64,000 nt of DNA from Megaustenia siamemsis (lineage: Eukaryota; Mollusca; Gastropoda; Stylommatophora; Ariophantidae), in NCBI GenBank assembly GCA_032433765.1, contig JAVIAB010000092.1:107512396-107576395 (forward strand), given 5' to 3'. Positions 11,813-22,859 of this stretch are shown here, one piece after another; within the stretch, counting starts at the first letter, position 1; every line of letters begins with the position of its first letter. The notes beneath the pieces are model-generated. The model was not told the origin of the DNA, did not search any database, and saw nothing but the letters and a program-made list of their open reading frames with translations. The position numbers and the translations under genes are program-made.

Positions 11813-12351
11813 AAATTTAATATCTGTCTAGAGCAAATAATGAATGATATACTCTTAAAGATATTTTTACACTGAAAATTCTACCAGGAAGTAGAAACAT
11901 TTTGCACATGACATAAGCAAACATCAACAGGCAGTGTATAAGAACTTCTCAAATTTGTAAATAAACTAAATCAAGACTCTACATAATACAGCCAGCATAG
12001 TGATCATTAGAACAATATAGAAAAGACAAATATAATGTACAACAAAAAAAGGTTATAAAGATAATATTTCAAAGACAATATTTTGAAACTGTACGTCTCT
12101 AGAATTTATCATTAATGATGATACTTTTAAATTAACACAAGTAACAGAAAACAACTGCATTAACAGAGCTAAACAAAAAAATGGAATTTACAAAACAAAT
12201 TAATCGACCTAAAACAGAAGATTAGAATATTACCAAATACTGTGTGCTAATGAAATTGGGATAGAATAAGAGATTGATGAATATGCAGTTGTGTTCTACT
12301 GTATCAGATCAGATAGTTACAGATTGAACATTCATTCAACATTGAACATAC

Positions 12352-12518
12352 CAAAAAGGTTCCATCTGGACATTGCTGAACACATTTGCCTTCCCACATA
12401 ACATTTTTACAGCTAAAGCAGTCTTTAGGCCCAGGGCCACTGCAACCACCCAGGCAGTAGTTATGACAACAGGTGCCATCATCCATACAAGTCTGGTTCA
12501 CATCACAGTGGTGACAAT
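12352..12518 (-). CDS. InR: Insulin receptor-like, cysteine-rich domain exon (upstream of the pair)
   Basis: This exon encodes about 55 residues of the furin-like cysteine-rich region between the two ligand-binding L domains of an insulin/IGF-type receptor tyrosine kinase. It reads DCHHCD..., then [14 protein letters not shown], then [13 protein letters not shown]. The order and spacing of the cysteines follow the insulin-receptor pattern CC-x3-C-x3-C ... C-x2-C ... G-x-C-V-x2-C-P. On the minus strand it starts after an acceptor (TTTGCAG, AG at 12519-12520, phase 1) and ends before a donor GTATGT (12346-12351, phase 0). EGFR has a related repeat, but the next exon fits insulin receptor better. 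It joins in frame to the exon at 913-1120. The L1-domain and signal-peptide exons should lie further right; I found none in the window, so they are missed or beyond 64 kb. The receptor is a plasma-membrane protein and this part would be extracellular. Confidence 0.8.
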
Positions 12519-12909
12519 CTGCAAATATAAAGAGATGTGTGCATGCTAATCTGGTAACTAATGAACAAAGTCCAATAAACAAACTGATTGAGAATGAGCT
12601 TACAGTAATAATCTGATATTGGAGATACAGTGAATATATTAATTAAACTGCTTTAAGAAAATTGGCTGACATTAACATCAAATTACACTTTTAACACTAT
12701 AATTATTTACAAAACTGTGGTGATGATAACAATATTATTTCCCTGAAATGTTATCCATATTTAACTGATTTTGTTTAACTTTAGGCTTAATATTAAAGTA
12801 GGCTGTGTATACAGACACACTAAGAATATAAAGAATATAAGTTATTCATTTAAATTTATAAAGAAAATAAATCAATAAAAACAAATGTTAAAAACCCATA
12901 TGCAAGCAT

Positions 12910-13168
12910 GGAGCCGCGATAGCACAGTGGTTAGTGAACTGGACTACAAAGGACAAGGGGTAGGGTTCGATTCCAACCGACGGCTTCCGGGTTCACCCAG
13001 CCTTAAATGGGTACCGGATTTTTTTCTGGGAAAGTAAAGCAGCACGGGGGCAATACAGACCACACTACCCCAAAAATCATGTGCTGAAGGTCTGTAAAAT
13101 ATAGGGTCACTAACACCATATTTCCCTATACGCCACTTGGCGTGACGGGGGGTACTTTACTTTACTTA
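12910..13168 (+). mobile_element. SINE I (tRNA-derived), full length
   Basis: The tRNA-like head has an A box TAGCACAGTGG at 12920-12930 and a B box GGGTTCGATTCC at 12963-12974. The body includes ACCGGATTTTTTTCTGGGAA and ACACCATATTTCCCTATACG, and it ends in TTTAC repeats. It would be transcribed by RNA polymerase III and moved by a LINE partner. It forms the left part of the composite unit. Confidence 0.85.
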
Positions 13169-15018
13169 CTTTACTCTTTGGATTTCCATGTTTCCCAGAG
13201 CAATGAAAGCTCCTCTTGCTTTTGATATCCTTTTTCTGGTATCATTTTCTGTTCCTCCCTCTTTATCTATATTACTGCCCAGATATATGTAAGATTGTAC
13301 ATCTAATAGAGGTATTTCTCCGAGTTTTATTTGGTTATTGCCAACTGTATTAATTCTTATAATGTTAGTCTTATCTCTATTAATCCTCAGTCCTAGCTGT
13401 TGTGATCTCTCATCAAGTTTGCTCATTTTATCCTGCATCTGTTGATGGCTGTGTGATAGGAGAGCTATGTCATCAGCAAAGTCTAAATCATCAAGTTGTT
13501 TGGTCAGTGACCATTGGATTCCATTTCTGTTGTTTTGAGTTATTTTCATAATCCAATCTATGGCCAGTAGAAAGAGAAATGGAGACAGAAGGCATCCCTG
13601 CCTTACTCCTGTTCTTATTTCAAATGCTTCTGTAAGCTGTCCTTCATGCACCACACTACATTTCGTTCCTTCATACATTGTTTTTATCAGGTTAATAAAC
13701 GTTATGGGGATTCTGTAATGACTCAGCAACTTCCAATGCATTCTTCTGTCTAAACTATCAAATGCCTTTTCGTAATCTATGAATCCAATATAAAGTGGGG
13801 ATTTTTGTTCTAAACTTTGTTCAACTATTATACGTAGAGTAGTTATTTGATCAGCACATGATATGTTCTTCTTAAAACCTGCTTGTTCATCTCTCAAATG
13901 TTTCTCTATGGCTTCTTTTAGTCTCTCCAGAATGATTCTGCTTAATATTTTTCCTGGCACTGATAGTAGCATAATTCCCCTATAATTTGTGCACTCCTGT
14001 AAACTTCCTTTCTTTGGTAGTTTGATCATATAACCTTCTTTCCAGTCTTTAGGTATTTCTTCCCTCTCCCAAATTTTGTCTAATAGATTATGTAGCATCT
14101 TGGTAGAGGTGCTAATATCTGCTTTGAAGGCATCCAAAGAAATTTCATCTGGTCCTGTGGTTTTACCATTTTTTAATAGTTTGATGGCTTTCATTATTTC
14201 TTCTTTGCTTGGTTTTCCACAGTTAACGTGTAACTCTTCTTCTGCTGGTAGTATATCTGGAGGATTATTTGAGCCATGTCTATTCAAAAGTTCTTCAAAG
14301 TGCTCTTTCCATCTCTCCATTTGTTCCCTTATATTACTAAGCAGATTTCCTTCCTTATCTTTAATAAAGGCATTGATCTGTTTGTATTTTCCACTTAATT
14401 TCTTTGTGCTGTTGTACAGTTCTTTCATATTCCCTTTATTTGCTGCTTCTTCTGCCTCTTTAGCTAGTTCATCTATATATTTCCTCTTATCCCATTTATT
14501 GCATCTTCTCACTTCTTTGTTCACCTCTGTGTAAGCTTCCTGTGTCTTGGCTTTATTACTTTTCGTTTTGCATTTATTTATGTCTGCTTTCTTGTTCTTT
14601 CTTTCTTTAATTTTGTCCAGGGTCTCTGCTGTCATCCATGCCTTATTCTGGCGTTCTCTTTTCCCTAGTGTTTCTTCGCATGTCTCTTTCCATATATCTT
14701 TTACCTGTTTCCAATGATCTTCTATATTTATTGTATTTTCTAGTTGTTGGAGGACTTGGTATTTGTTTGATATTGTGACTGCAAATTTATCTTTAATTCC
14801 TTGTTCTTTAAGGAACCCTACATTGAAATACTTTCTACCCTTATTCGTTGTAGTATACCTTTTTAGTTTAATTTTAAGTTTAGCTATCAGAAGATGATGA
14901 TCAGAAGCTATATCTGCCCCTCTATATACTTTTACATCCTGTAAGGATGACTTAAACTTATTATTAATACATATGTGATCAATTTGATTTTCCGTTCTAT
15001 GATCATAGAACGGAAAAT
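13169..15018 (-). mobile_element. LINE family D, copy 2 (open reading frame without stops)
   Basis: On the minus strand this encodes over 600 codons with no stop: the end of the endonuclease (A-S-D-H-H-L-L), the linker, and reverse transcriptase with [20 protein letters not shown] and [10 protein letters not shown]. It differs from copy 1 at roughly 20 of about 610 residues. Both ends are truncated: the N-terminus starts within the endonuclease, and the C-terminus stops just after [11 protein letters not shown], before the C-terminal domain. A missing 3' end is not expected from ordinary target-primed integration. It cannot encode a complete LINE protein. Confidence 0.9.
14987..15018. repeat. 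Perfect 32-bp palindrome at the LINE D / SINE I junction
   Basis: Arms ATTTTCCGTTCTAT and ATAGAACGGAAAAT flank GATC (15001-15004) with no mismatch. The right arm repeats LINE D sequence in the opposite sense (compare 7945-7963), so the LINE end folds back on itself. Confidence 0.9.
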
Positions 15019-15086
15019 ATAGGGTCACTAACACCATATTTCCCTATACGCCACTTGGCGTGACGGAGGTACTTTACTTCACTTTT
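15014..15086 (+). mobile_element. SINE I 3' end, second copy of the composite unit
   Basis: It duplicates the SINE end seen at 13096-13160 (AAAATATAGGGTCACTAACA ... GGCGTGACGG ... TACTTTACTT). Confidence 0.85.
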
Positions 15087-15214
15087 TACATGCAAGCATA
15101 CATGCACACGCACACAATTAATCTTGTTCTATTCAGCCATTTTTTTTTCATTATTTTTATGACTTATATAATGTAAAGAATGTAATCACTTATTTGTAAA
15201 TTATGGGTATCAAT

Positions 15215-15285
15215 AACCATGTGATGTACAGAGAATATGGTGTTACTGCCTATATTTGTCCAAAACCATTGAGACATTATGCATA
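15215..15285 (-). mobile_element. SINE I fragment
   Basis: It contains AGAGAATATGGTGTTACTGC and a TTTGTCCA-type continuation like that at 6640-6690. Only the tail-proximal part survives. Confidence 0.5.
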
Positions 15286-15389
15286 TCTATAATAAATTCT
15301 TCTACCAGTTCCTCTCTAACCGCCATAAACCTAAACTACTGGTCTTGCGTCATACTCCCCACTCCTCCTATCCCTTCATGTTCGCCTAA

Positions 15390-15485
15390 CCCCCAACTTA
15401 GTAGTCTGTATACCTCCTGACCTTCCATTATCTGAGGATGAACGATCTGTCCTCAGTAAATGCTTGAAGTTTGTTCAACTTTGAC
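15390..15485 (+). mobile_element. Possible Penelope-like element fragment
   Basis: The + strand reads a short stop-free segment with the motif L-P-L-S-E-D-E-R-S-V-L-S-K, then C-L-K-F-V. The pattern L-S-x2-E-x2-V-L-S-K-G-L-x-F precedes the reverse transcriptase in Penelope-like elements as I recall them. Nothing else of such an element is visible, and a SINE III follows directly. Confidence 0.35.
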
Positions 15486-15524
15486 ATACTAGATTTTTTC
15501 TTGTTTTTTTTTTTTTTTCTTTTG

Positions 15525-15832
15525 CCAGCTTTTGACCTCTGATGAAGTCCCTGGAGACTAGGAACTGAATTTTGCATGTTAATCCATTTTTCCCTGGCAG
15601 CCTTTGGGCACAGGGGTCCCACACCGCACAGACAGATAACTCCGCCTTTGGAGGTACTCATATTTTTTTCCGCCTATGAGTAATTGACGTTTCAAGCCGG
15701 GCCTCACTAGTGAGACCAAGGGTAGTCACCGCTGAGAGAAATCATGAATAAAGATCCCAACCGGTGCAGCCACGATTTGAACCCAAAACCTCTCTGTCCC
15801 GAGGCTGGCGTCTTGCCACCAAATTTGAACTT
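15525..15832 (-). mobile_element. SINE III (tRNA-related), copy 1
   Basis: It is colinear with 41270-41575: GAGACTAGGAACTGAATTTT, CAGATAACTCCG, GGAGGTACTCATAT, CGCTGAGAGAAATCA. In the minus orientation a B-box-like GGGTTCAAATC lies at about 15772-15783, placing a tRNA-like head at the right end. Confidence 0.7.
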
Positions 15833-15839
15833 TCATACA

Positions 15840-18800
15840 CTATTTTTTACTTCTATATCTTAGCATTTTCTCATTCATGCATTATTTCTTACCTCTACAT
15901 TGAGTGTTTTGACGTTCATGCACTTTTTCATACCTTTATATCTGAGCATTTTCTCATCATTAAATGTGCATTCACTACCTAACTTAGCTTAACCCTGAAA
16001 ACACTCTCAATTTATTTTCAGTTTCATGGCTGTATTCCAGGTGAAAGAAAGCTGAAGCTGAGAGATGCAATTGTGGACAAGGCTTGAGTAACTTTGTGAA
16101 GGATGGCCATGAACAGAACAAAATTTCTTTTGCTGCCATGCAATACAGACTAAAGGTAAGAGTCACTGACTACTCCACCAAAATGTGGCTAAAGACAATG
16201 CTAAAGGTGGATGAATTGCCATGAATGTAAGCAAATGAGTATCATCAATCATAAATATAGTTATGATGCACCTAATATTTAAGCTGTGCTCATTCATATA
16301 ATCAATTCTGCTATGTGAAGACAATGAGAAAACTTTGCTATCAGACACAAAAATCACTTTGAAATAAATCATGGATTCATAATAATACATCATAAAAAAA
16401 ATTAAGAAATGGCAGGGGTGGTACAGGAATAAAGACAAGGAAAGGCAAAAATGAAATAAGATATTTTCTCAAATGTCTTCCTCAAATGACAGTGAGTGAT
16501 GTGTGACAAACAAGTGTTACACATTTACATAGAAAAAGTTACTGACAGAACCAACTAAGCAATATATCAAATATAAAAAATAATAAAAGGGAGAAAATGT
16601 GTGCACAACAAAATACACCTCATTAAATAGTCAAAAAAGGAATATTTAAAAGAGAGAGAAAAATACAATATTTGTCATGAGATTGTCTTTACCTTATAGC
16701 TAGCTAACCATGACAAATTAATGTACAAGGTAAAGATAGTCAGTCATCTTCTTTCTTGTTCGTTCTCATACAGCCACATCAATCTCAATCATAAAATTGG
16801 CAATTTGTCTTAGGTTTTTCTCATCACTATAAAGTTTGTCACTCAGAATGACTGGGGAAGGTTACATCATCATTTTAGTTCCCTCCTGAAGCTGACAGTC
16901 CAGTATGATTTATTCATCTGTTTGTTTGTTGTCTTTACATGGATACATGTTTGCTTGTAAAATTTTTAGCTTTGTATATGTGATCATTAAATCTGCAGTG
17001 GCCAACTCACAATTTGAAGATCTTCACTAGATTTCCCAACAGTAGAGCGGAGTAGAACGTCTCTACTCAATTAGAAACTAGTTTGTTTTTTTTATGTTAT
17101 TTCCCTTTCACATAAATTTATTCATTATAACTTTCCTCTCATTGCATGTGGCTTTCACTTCATTTTGGGGTCCCCCCTCCAAAAGCCACCATGGTGAGCT
17201 TATCTGCTTTTTTTGTCTCCAGCTTTATTGTATTAGTCAAGATTCATTGCAATTTTACTCTCTGGAATTTAAAGTCAGTCTCCAATAGTTCCTCAATCAA
17301 GTCATCAAATTCATTGTTATTATTGTTGTTCTCATAGACAGCCAAAGGTGGTCTTATAGCATACTACGCTACAAGGGTATGAAATGCTCTCTTCTAACAT
17401 AACTCAGCTAAGGCACATGCTAATACTGAAGCCAGTGTAATTTATTATCACCTTGAACCACTAAGCATAGTTAAGTAGCCATTTTTACATCCAGGGTTCT
17501 TCCTCTGTCTTTAGTATAAGAAGCTAGTACATAATCACTGTTATTATCATTCTAAAATGAATGTAAATAGTTTATTAATTAATTTACTTGCTTATTTCCA
17601 TTTTTGCACCATTTCTAAGACATAGAGTTAAAATACTGATGCTTATACCAAATCTATGAAATGTTTATATAAACACATATAAGCATATCACAAATGGTAA
17701 CCTTATATTACTGCTGGTTACTTTGTACTATGTAAGAATAAATTCTAGATCACTGGTTCCAGCATGTCAGTGTAACTTTCAGATCTCTGATCCTTAAAGG
17801 GTTTATATGAACAGTATTTATGGGATGAATTCTGGGCATTTGACTGCACATATTCACATCAAAAGAGGATCAGATTAATCAAGAAATGTGAAAAGTTTAC
17901 CCATATATAAAAACTGTATAGATATTTTGAGCAGTTTAGAATTAAAAATATAACACAGCCAGAGGGAAAGACAAACTTAATCAGACACAAAGTCATAACT
18001 TAAGAAAAGACCAAGTAGTATGTCAAGAACATATGCATAAACAATTAGGATGCTGATATTTTGGCTCCACAGAAATGTTATGAACATCATTAGCAGTATA
18101 CAACATCACACTAATGTTGATCATGTGATCATGATCATCAACAGGAACCTGTGACATAACTCTAAAGAGCAGACTGCTGTTACCAGAGATACTTTAAAAT
18201 CAAATCATTGCTACCCACTCTTTTCTAATTAAATCTTTATCATATGCATCTTTTATGAAGCATAAAGATACCTGGAAGAGCAAGAAGACTGCATAAATCA
18301 TAAAAAAAACAAACATGTATAATATAATAATATAACAATATAACTAATAACAAATAACTGCAAACAAATTAAGTGATATTTTCCAAATTCATTGTATTCC
18401 ACACAATATACATAAAGTACAATATCTGCTCAAGAAAATACAAGAAAACCACAGCTGACAAACTATGAGATAACATTTGTTTCTTCATTGCTCATTCACT
18501 GATGTCTAGCAAGGATTAACACATGGTCTGTGTGTTGCAATGTAGTATTACAGCAAGGCCAAGTTCCAGCAGGGGCAAACTAGATGACTATTACATTGCT
18601 TCTTTAGTATATAATCATAGACATCATTTCATATAAACATATTCTAAATGAGTGATAGCACGGAGTTGTAAAGGAACATCACACATTAGTATTGTTATTA
18701 TTAATTATGTAATGTGATATCAAGATTACGGTCTGGTAAAATAATAAATAAATCCAACAAATAGCAATCAGATATTAACATCGGAAGCTGCTTCGAAAGC

Positions 18801-19385
18801 TCAATTCTAGTACCAATAATAGGTAGCGAAAGTGTTACGCTATCTGCAGTCCAGACGTGAAGGCACAAATTCTAGTAGCTTCACAAAAACCGCATCATGG
18901 AAACGATAACAGAGTATTTACTGCATCAGTTGAAATCCATGAAATAGTGAACGGTTATTTCCCCTATCCCACAACTTCAAACATAATTTTCTCTCGGGGG
19001 AATCATACGCGTGTACTGAATCCGCCTAACGACCGCGCCTTTACTTTGCCCGTAGCTGTCAAAGACTAGCCGAAATCATGTTTCTTTCATGGAAGCTTTC
19101 GACTTAAAATCTGCGGCTTTCACTTCTTTGTTATTGCCATTATGTCTCTCAGTCATACCAAATGTTCTCGCCTGCGTACGTGTCTGCGTATCTTGTATTT
19201 GAGGCAAAATACACCATTTGTTTCTGCTATTCCATCATCGTCCACAGCTATTTCAAGCAAGTGGACAAGATGACTCATCTTAAATGAGATTCATCTTGAG
19301 ATCAAACTTTTGGTTATTGTCTCTTTACATGCCGTTCAGCATCCCAGCCCTGCTGTAAATAACTGACGTTATGTTGTTGTTATTA
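15840..19385. other. No recognisable gene
   Basis: About 3.5 kb of AT-rich, mostly single-copy-looking sequence. Short open frames occur by chance. Nothing matches a domain that I can name. Confidence 0.5.
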
Positions 19386-19389
19386 TGGA

Positions 19390-20040
19390 TCCAGAAACCT
19401 GTGAGCTGACGCTCTTCGGCCCAATGCCATGTAATGATATATGCAGGTATTTGTGAATTCTCTTGTATTTCCGTACAAGGTCTTCCATTTATCAGGTCTT
19501 TGAGGAAGTAGTGTTGCTCTGATGTCAGTCAGTTTGGACAGTCAAAAAGATGATGATCTACTGTCCACACGGGTGTTCACAAAGAGTGGACATGCTGTAG
19601 TTTGGTTTCGTTGTATTCTATTGATGTAGTTGTTCAGTGGTACCTGACCGGTTCTCAGTCTGAAGATGTTGGTTTGGTCTCTTCTTATTAGGCTGTTAAT
19701 GTTGTCATAGGGTTTGCCCTTGCCAAGTATTTAAAAAGCTCTCTCACTGTTTTTCCCATGGCCCATCCATTCAGCCAATCTTCTCTACTGTCGGCAGTTG
19801 CTACTGACTGTGTCAGCATTTTTATCTTTTCTTATATATATATTTCTATACAGATATCTGGGTTTATGTAATTTACATTTGGTGACAGTTCTTTTATGAC
19901 TCCTTAGATGTTTGTTTACGTTTCTCAGGTTAATGGTATTTTTCTTGTTTATTCCTGAATTGCTGCAAAGTCGAGATCTGCTGGATGCGTTGTTTAGGAA
20001 TCCACGCATCCACTAACTTTTTGTTAGGAAGTCCTTTCTC
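19390..20040 (-). mobile_element. LINE C-terminal relic (RNase H-type LINE)
   Basis: The minus strand reads D-W-L-N-G-W-A-M-G-K-T, then N-I-F-R-L-R-T-G-Q-V-P-L-N, then Q-R-N-Q-T-T-A-C-P-L, then K-L-T-D-I-R-A-T-L-L-P. This matches the usual end of RNase H-bearing LINEs, where an R-T-G-H/Q motif precedes a C-P-x-C ... H ... C-P box. The cysteine motif is frameshifted and the copy is dead. Confidence 0.6.
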
Positions 20041-20234
20041 CATTCCTTTTTGGCTTTCATTTAGCACGATAGTATCCTTATCTTTCCTCACCTCTAAAGA
20101 TTCGATACTGCAGAGAATTTTGTCGCAATCGGTGTGGACCTCATTGCGCCACTGATGGATGAGCGTAGCGCACTGTTATGTGTCCTGTTAAGTGACATGT
20201 TTTGCTGCAAGCTCATAGGAAAGAGCTACCATGT

Positions 20235-20590
20235 TCCAAAATTATTCTTCTTCTACCTTTCAGCTCCCTGTGGACCATAGGTCTTCAACAAACACTTTCC
20301 TAGTAGTTTTGTTTCTTGCCATTCTTTTAAGATCATTCCATGTCTGCCCCATCATCTTCATCTCTGCCTCTGTCTGTCTTCTCCAAGAATTTCTTGGTCT
20401 TCCTCTTTGTCTTTTCCCCCCGGGGATTCCAAAAAAGGGCCTGTTGTGTAATACTCTCAGTTGGCTCTCGCAGTGTGTGTGTCCTATCCAGCGCCATCGA
20501 CTGCGTTGTATCTCTTTATCCACTGGTATTTGACTGGTACATTCCATAATTCTATGTTAGTGATTTTGTCATGCCATTTCCATCCAAATT
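20235..20590 (-). mobile_element. LINE family D, 3' end fragment (copy 3)
   Basis: It encodes the family D C-terminus on the minus strand: E-I-Q-R-S-R-W-R-W-I-G-H, then G-K-R-Q-R-G-R-P-R-N-S-W-R-R, then T-W-N-D-L-K-R-M-A, then V-F-V-E-D-L-W-S-T-G-S. It ends in the same 3' UTR as 10200-10240. A further ~50-bp scrap of the same UTR lies near 29005-29055. Confidence 0.85.
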
Positions 20591-20924
20591 CTAAAATAGA
20601 GTGAACATAATCCAGAAATAAATTTCTAAGAGATTGTTTATCCTCTCCCCATGAAGTACTAAAACGACTTTAAATAAGTTGCAGTATGCCTGTTGCCTTC
20701 CTAGTCAGATTTTCCTGACTGACATTATGATCACTACATATCGTTTTGTTTTGTTTACTAACAAAGCTTAACTCTATCTTGGAATTATTCGTTTCGTATT
20801 TATTAATACACACAGAGAAAGTCTTTAGCATTAACACAGAGAAGGGGCGTGAAGGCGCTTGTCAGCACCAGAAGTAAAATCGGTCAGCAACTCATAGATG
20901 ATTGTTTACTTCGGGATCGGGGAG

Positions 20925-21135
20925 ACATAAATGTTCAGATTCTACTCTAAAAGGTGATCTTAGCAACAGTCTAACCATACGTCTTGGCCAAGTGAGTAGG
21001 GAAGATAATCAGGTACCCAAAAAATGGCATGTTGAAGACGGATGTACTGGGTCCAATGGTGCAAATACCGCAGCTTGCTCAAAATCACAACACATGACAT
21101 CTAGGTCCGCCGTCTTTTAGGGGCGAACGATGAAG
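20925..21135 (+). repeat. Repeat R4, copy a
   Basis: It shares GGCCAAGTGAGTAGGGA ... TACCCAAAAAATGGCATG ... GAAGACGGATGTACTGGGTC ... AAATACCGCAGCTT ... GGGGCGAACGATGAAGAGG with the other R4 copies. No coding capacity. Confidence 0.7.
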
Positions 21136-21139
21136 AGGA

Positions 21140-21690
21140 ATTGTCGCTGCGTGAACGTAGAAGAAAGACTAAGACATAGAGGAATTAGGCTTCGTTCGTC
21201 ACGTCTAAAAACAATCAAAAGCAGCTGGAAGCAATTATCTGAAATCATGATTGTAACTCAATCGTTCGTTTTGCATCACAGGATGTTAAGATTAAACATA
21301 ACTGATGAAGCTGATCAGTTAAAGATTTCCCTCCTACACTACCCCAGAACCCCACCCACCCGCCCGAGCGTGGGATACACAAAGAATGTTTAAATACAAT
21401 TACAACAGTAATATCATCCTTTGTGTTTGATAAACAACGATTTCAACTGTGCATATCATATTTTGTTAATTATTTCCATGTTTCTTGTATATAGAACCAT
21501 CATTTTTGTACTCAGGCAGTGTCCATAAATACCCCAAACTATTGCTTGATTTTCCAGAAAGATCTCAGCTCAGTACAGAGGAACTCCATACACCAACAAA
21601 ATTTATCTGAATTATTTTTTTATTCTTCTAGCATCTAATTTTTGGTTTGTCAAATTTAGTTTTATACCAGCTGTATTCTTTATGACAGGA
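21140..21690. other. No recognisable feature
   Basis: Apart from the SINE and LINE that follow, nothing is identified. Confidence 0.4.
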
Positions 21691-21704
21691 GGCTTTCTAG
21701 GAAT

Positions 21705-21927
21705 AGTAAAAAAGAAAAGTAAAGTACCCCCGTCACGCCAAGTGGCGGCGTATAGGGAATATGGTGTTAGTGACCATAAATTTTACAGACCTTCGACACA
21801 TGATTTTTGGGGTAATGTGGTCGGTATTACGCCCGTGCCGCTTTACTTTCCCAGAAAAAAATCCGGTACCCATTTAAGGCTGGGTGAACCCGGAAGCCGT
21901 CGGTTGGGATTGAACCCTACCCCTTGT
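21705..21927 (-). mobile_element. SINE I, head-truncated, inserted into LINE B
   Basis: It is an antisense SINE I body from the (TAAAG) tail (21716) to the B box (GGGATTGAACCC). The A box is missing. It is bounded by GCTTTCTAGGAAT at 21692-21704 and 21928-21940, a 13-bp duplication. The right copy runs into the LINE B sequence at 21941. Confidence 0.85.
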
Positions 21928-22440
21928 GCTTTCTAGGAATGGCAAAAAGTAATTTCAATGTCATGAAAAATATACTAACATCAAAATAAATAACATCAGG
22001 ACTAAAACTAAGAATATCAAATTGTTATATTTTCTCTACATTCCTGTATGATGCAGAAGCATGGACATTAGACAAGAAAACAGAACAGAAAATTGAAGCC
22101 TTTGAAATGTGGATTTATAGAAGATTAGGTAGAATTGGATGGAAAGAAAAGAAAACAAACGATGAAGTCTTAAAACAACTATAAATGAAACGAGAACTAC
22201 TAATCACAATTCAAACAAGAAAACTGAGATTTTTGGGGTATGACACAGCAGCCTTCTTAAAGTAATTTTGGAAGGGAAATTACAAGGTAAAAGAGGCAGA
22301 GGCAAATCAAGACTAACATGGACGAGTAACATCAAAAGATGGACAAGTCAGCCTAAAACAACCTGCACGATCAAAGCAAGAGGAATGGCTCTCCATGGTA
22401 ACCAACCTTCGATGCGCAGACGGCTCTCAATGGCGACGAT
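21928..22440 (+). mobile_element. LINE family B relic (C-terminal part)
   Basis: The reading is colinear with 42565-43092: M-A-K-S-N-F-N, then E-A-W-T-L-D-K-K-T-E-Q, then W-I-Y-R-R-L-G-R-I-G-W, then G-K-R-G-R-G-K-S-R-L-T-W-T. It contains stops and deletions (for example the H-V-K-R-H stretch near 22240). It ends in GGCTCTCAATGGCGACGATG. Confidence 0.8.
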
Positions 22441-22859
22441 GATTATTTATGATAGATTTCAAGAGCCATTAACAAGCTTTTTACACATTTGTAGAATGAA
22501 TTTCAACGTTTAATTGTTTCTTGTACATTCTCCAAACAGAAAAGTAATGTGTTAAAATACCTATCAGGTGGTTGAGCTGTGACACTAAACGTGTAGCCAT
22601 GTTAACAATGTCAGTTTAGATGAATGGCTGAAGTTGTACACAGCAGGGCACAAATAACGTTGCAAGTGGTTGGAATCACGCGTAATAATCACTCGGCTCC
22701 CTGATTTAGGTTACATATATCAATGAAGGTTGATTAGGCTCCCACTCTGTGAAAGAAGGATGTCTCAAATAAAGAGAACTCAAGACATTGGACAGCTATA
22801 ACAAAAGCGGTATGCAAGTTATTGATGACTCTTTGCTAAAGAATAGATTAACCAAAACT

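Larger units (their letters stand above)
1121..12351 (-). other. 11.2-kb phase-0 intron of the insulin receptor-like gene
   Basis: The interval is bounded by a minus-strand donor GTATGT at 12346-12351 and an acceptor TTTTCAG ending at 1121. The flanking exons join in frame inside a single cysteine-rich domain. The intron holds relics of LINE A (1150-1350, 2172-2675), SINE I (3098-3270, 6249-6775), mariner (3612-3985), a LINE with RNase H (4090-5850) broken by LINE B, LINE D (7620-10230) and SINE II (11490-11812). The remaining stretches (about 2.7-3.1, 5.9-6.2, 6.8-7.6, 10.3-11.5 and 11.8-12.3 kb) are AT-rich and show nothing I can name. Confidence 0.75.
12900..15099. mobile_element. Composite SINE I / antisense LINE D / SINE I tail in one target-site duplication
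   Basis: ATGCAAGCAT occurs at 12900-12909 and again at 15090-15099. Between the two lie a full-length SINE I (+), a LINE D piece (-) truncated at both ends, and a second copy of the last ~70 bp of SINE I (+). The outer duplication fits the SINE's own 5' start (GGAGCCGCGATAG) and the end of the second tail, so the three parts behave as a single insertion. The parts are listed separately. Confidence 0.7.

Noticed and set aside
913..12518. EGFR-type receptor for the two exons
   Set aside because: The first exon fits either family, but the R-C-x5-C step and the C-P-K-G/V end of the second fit the insulin receptor.
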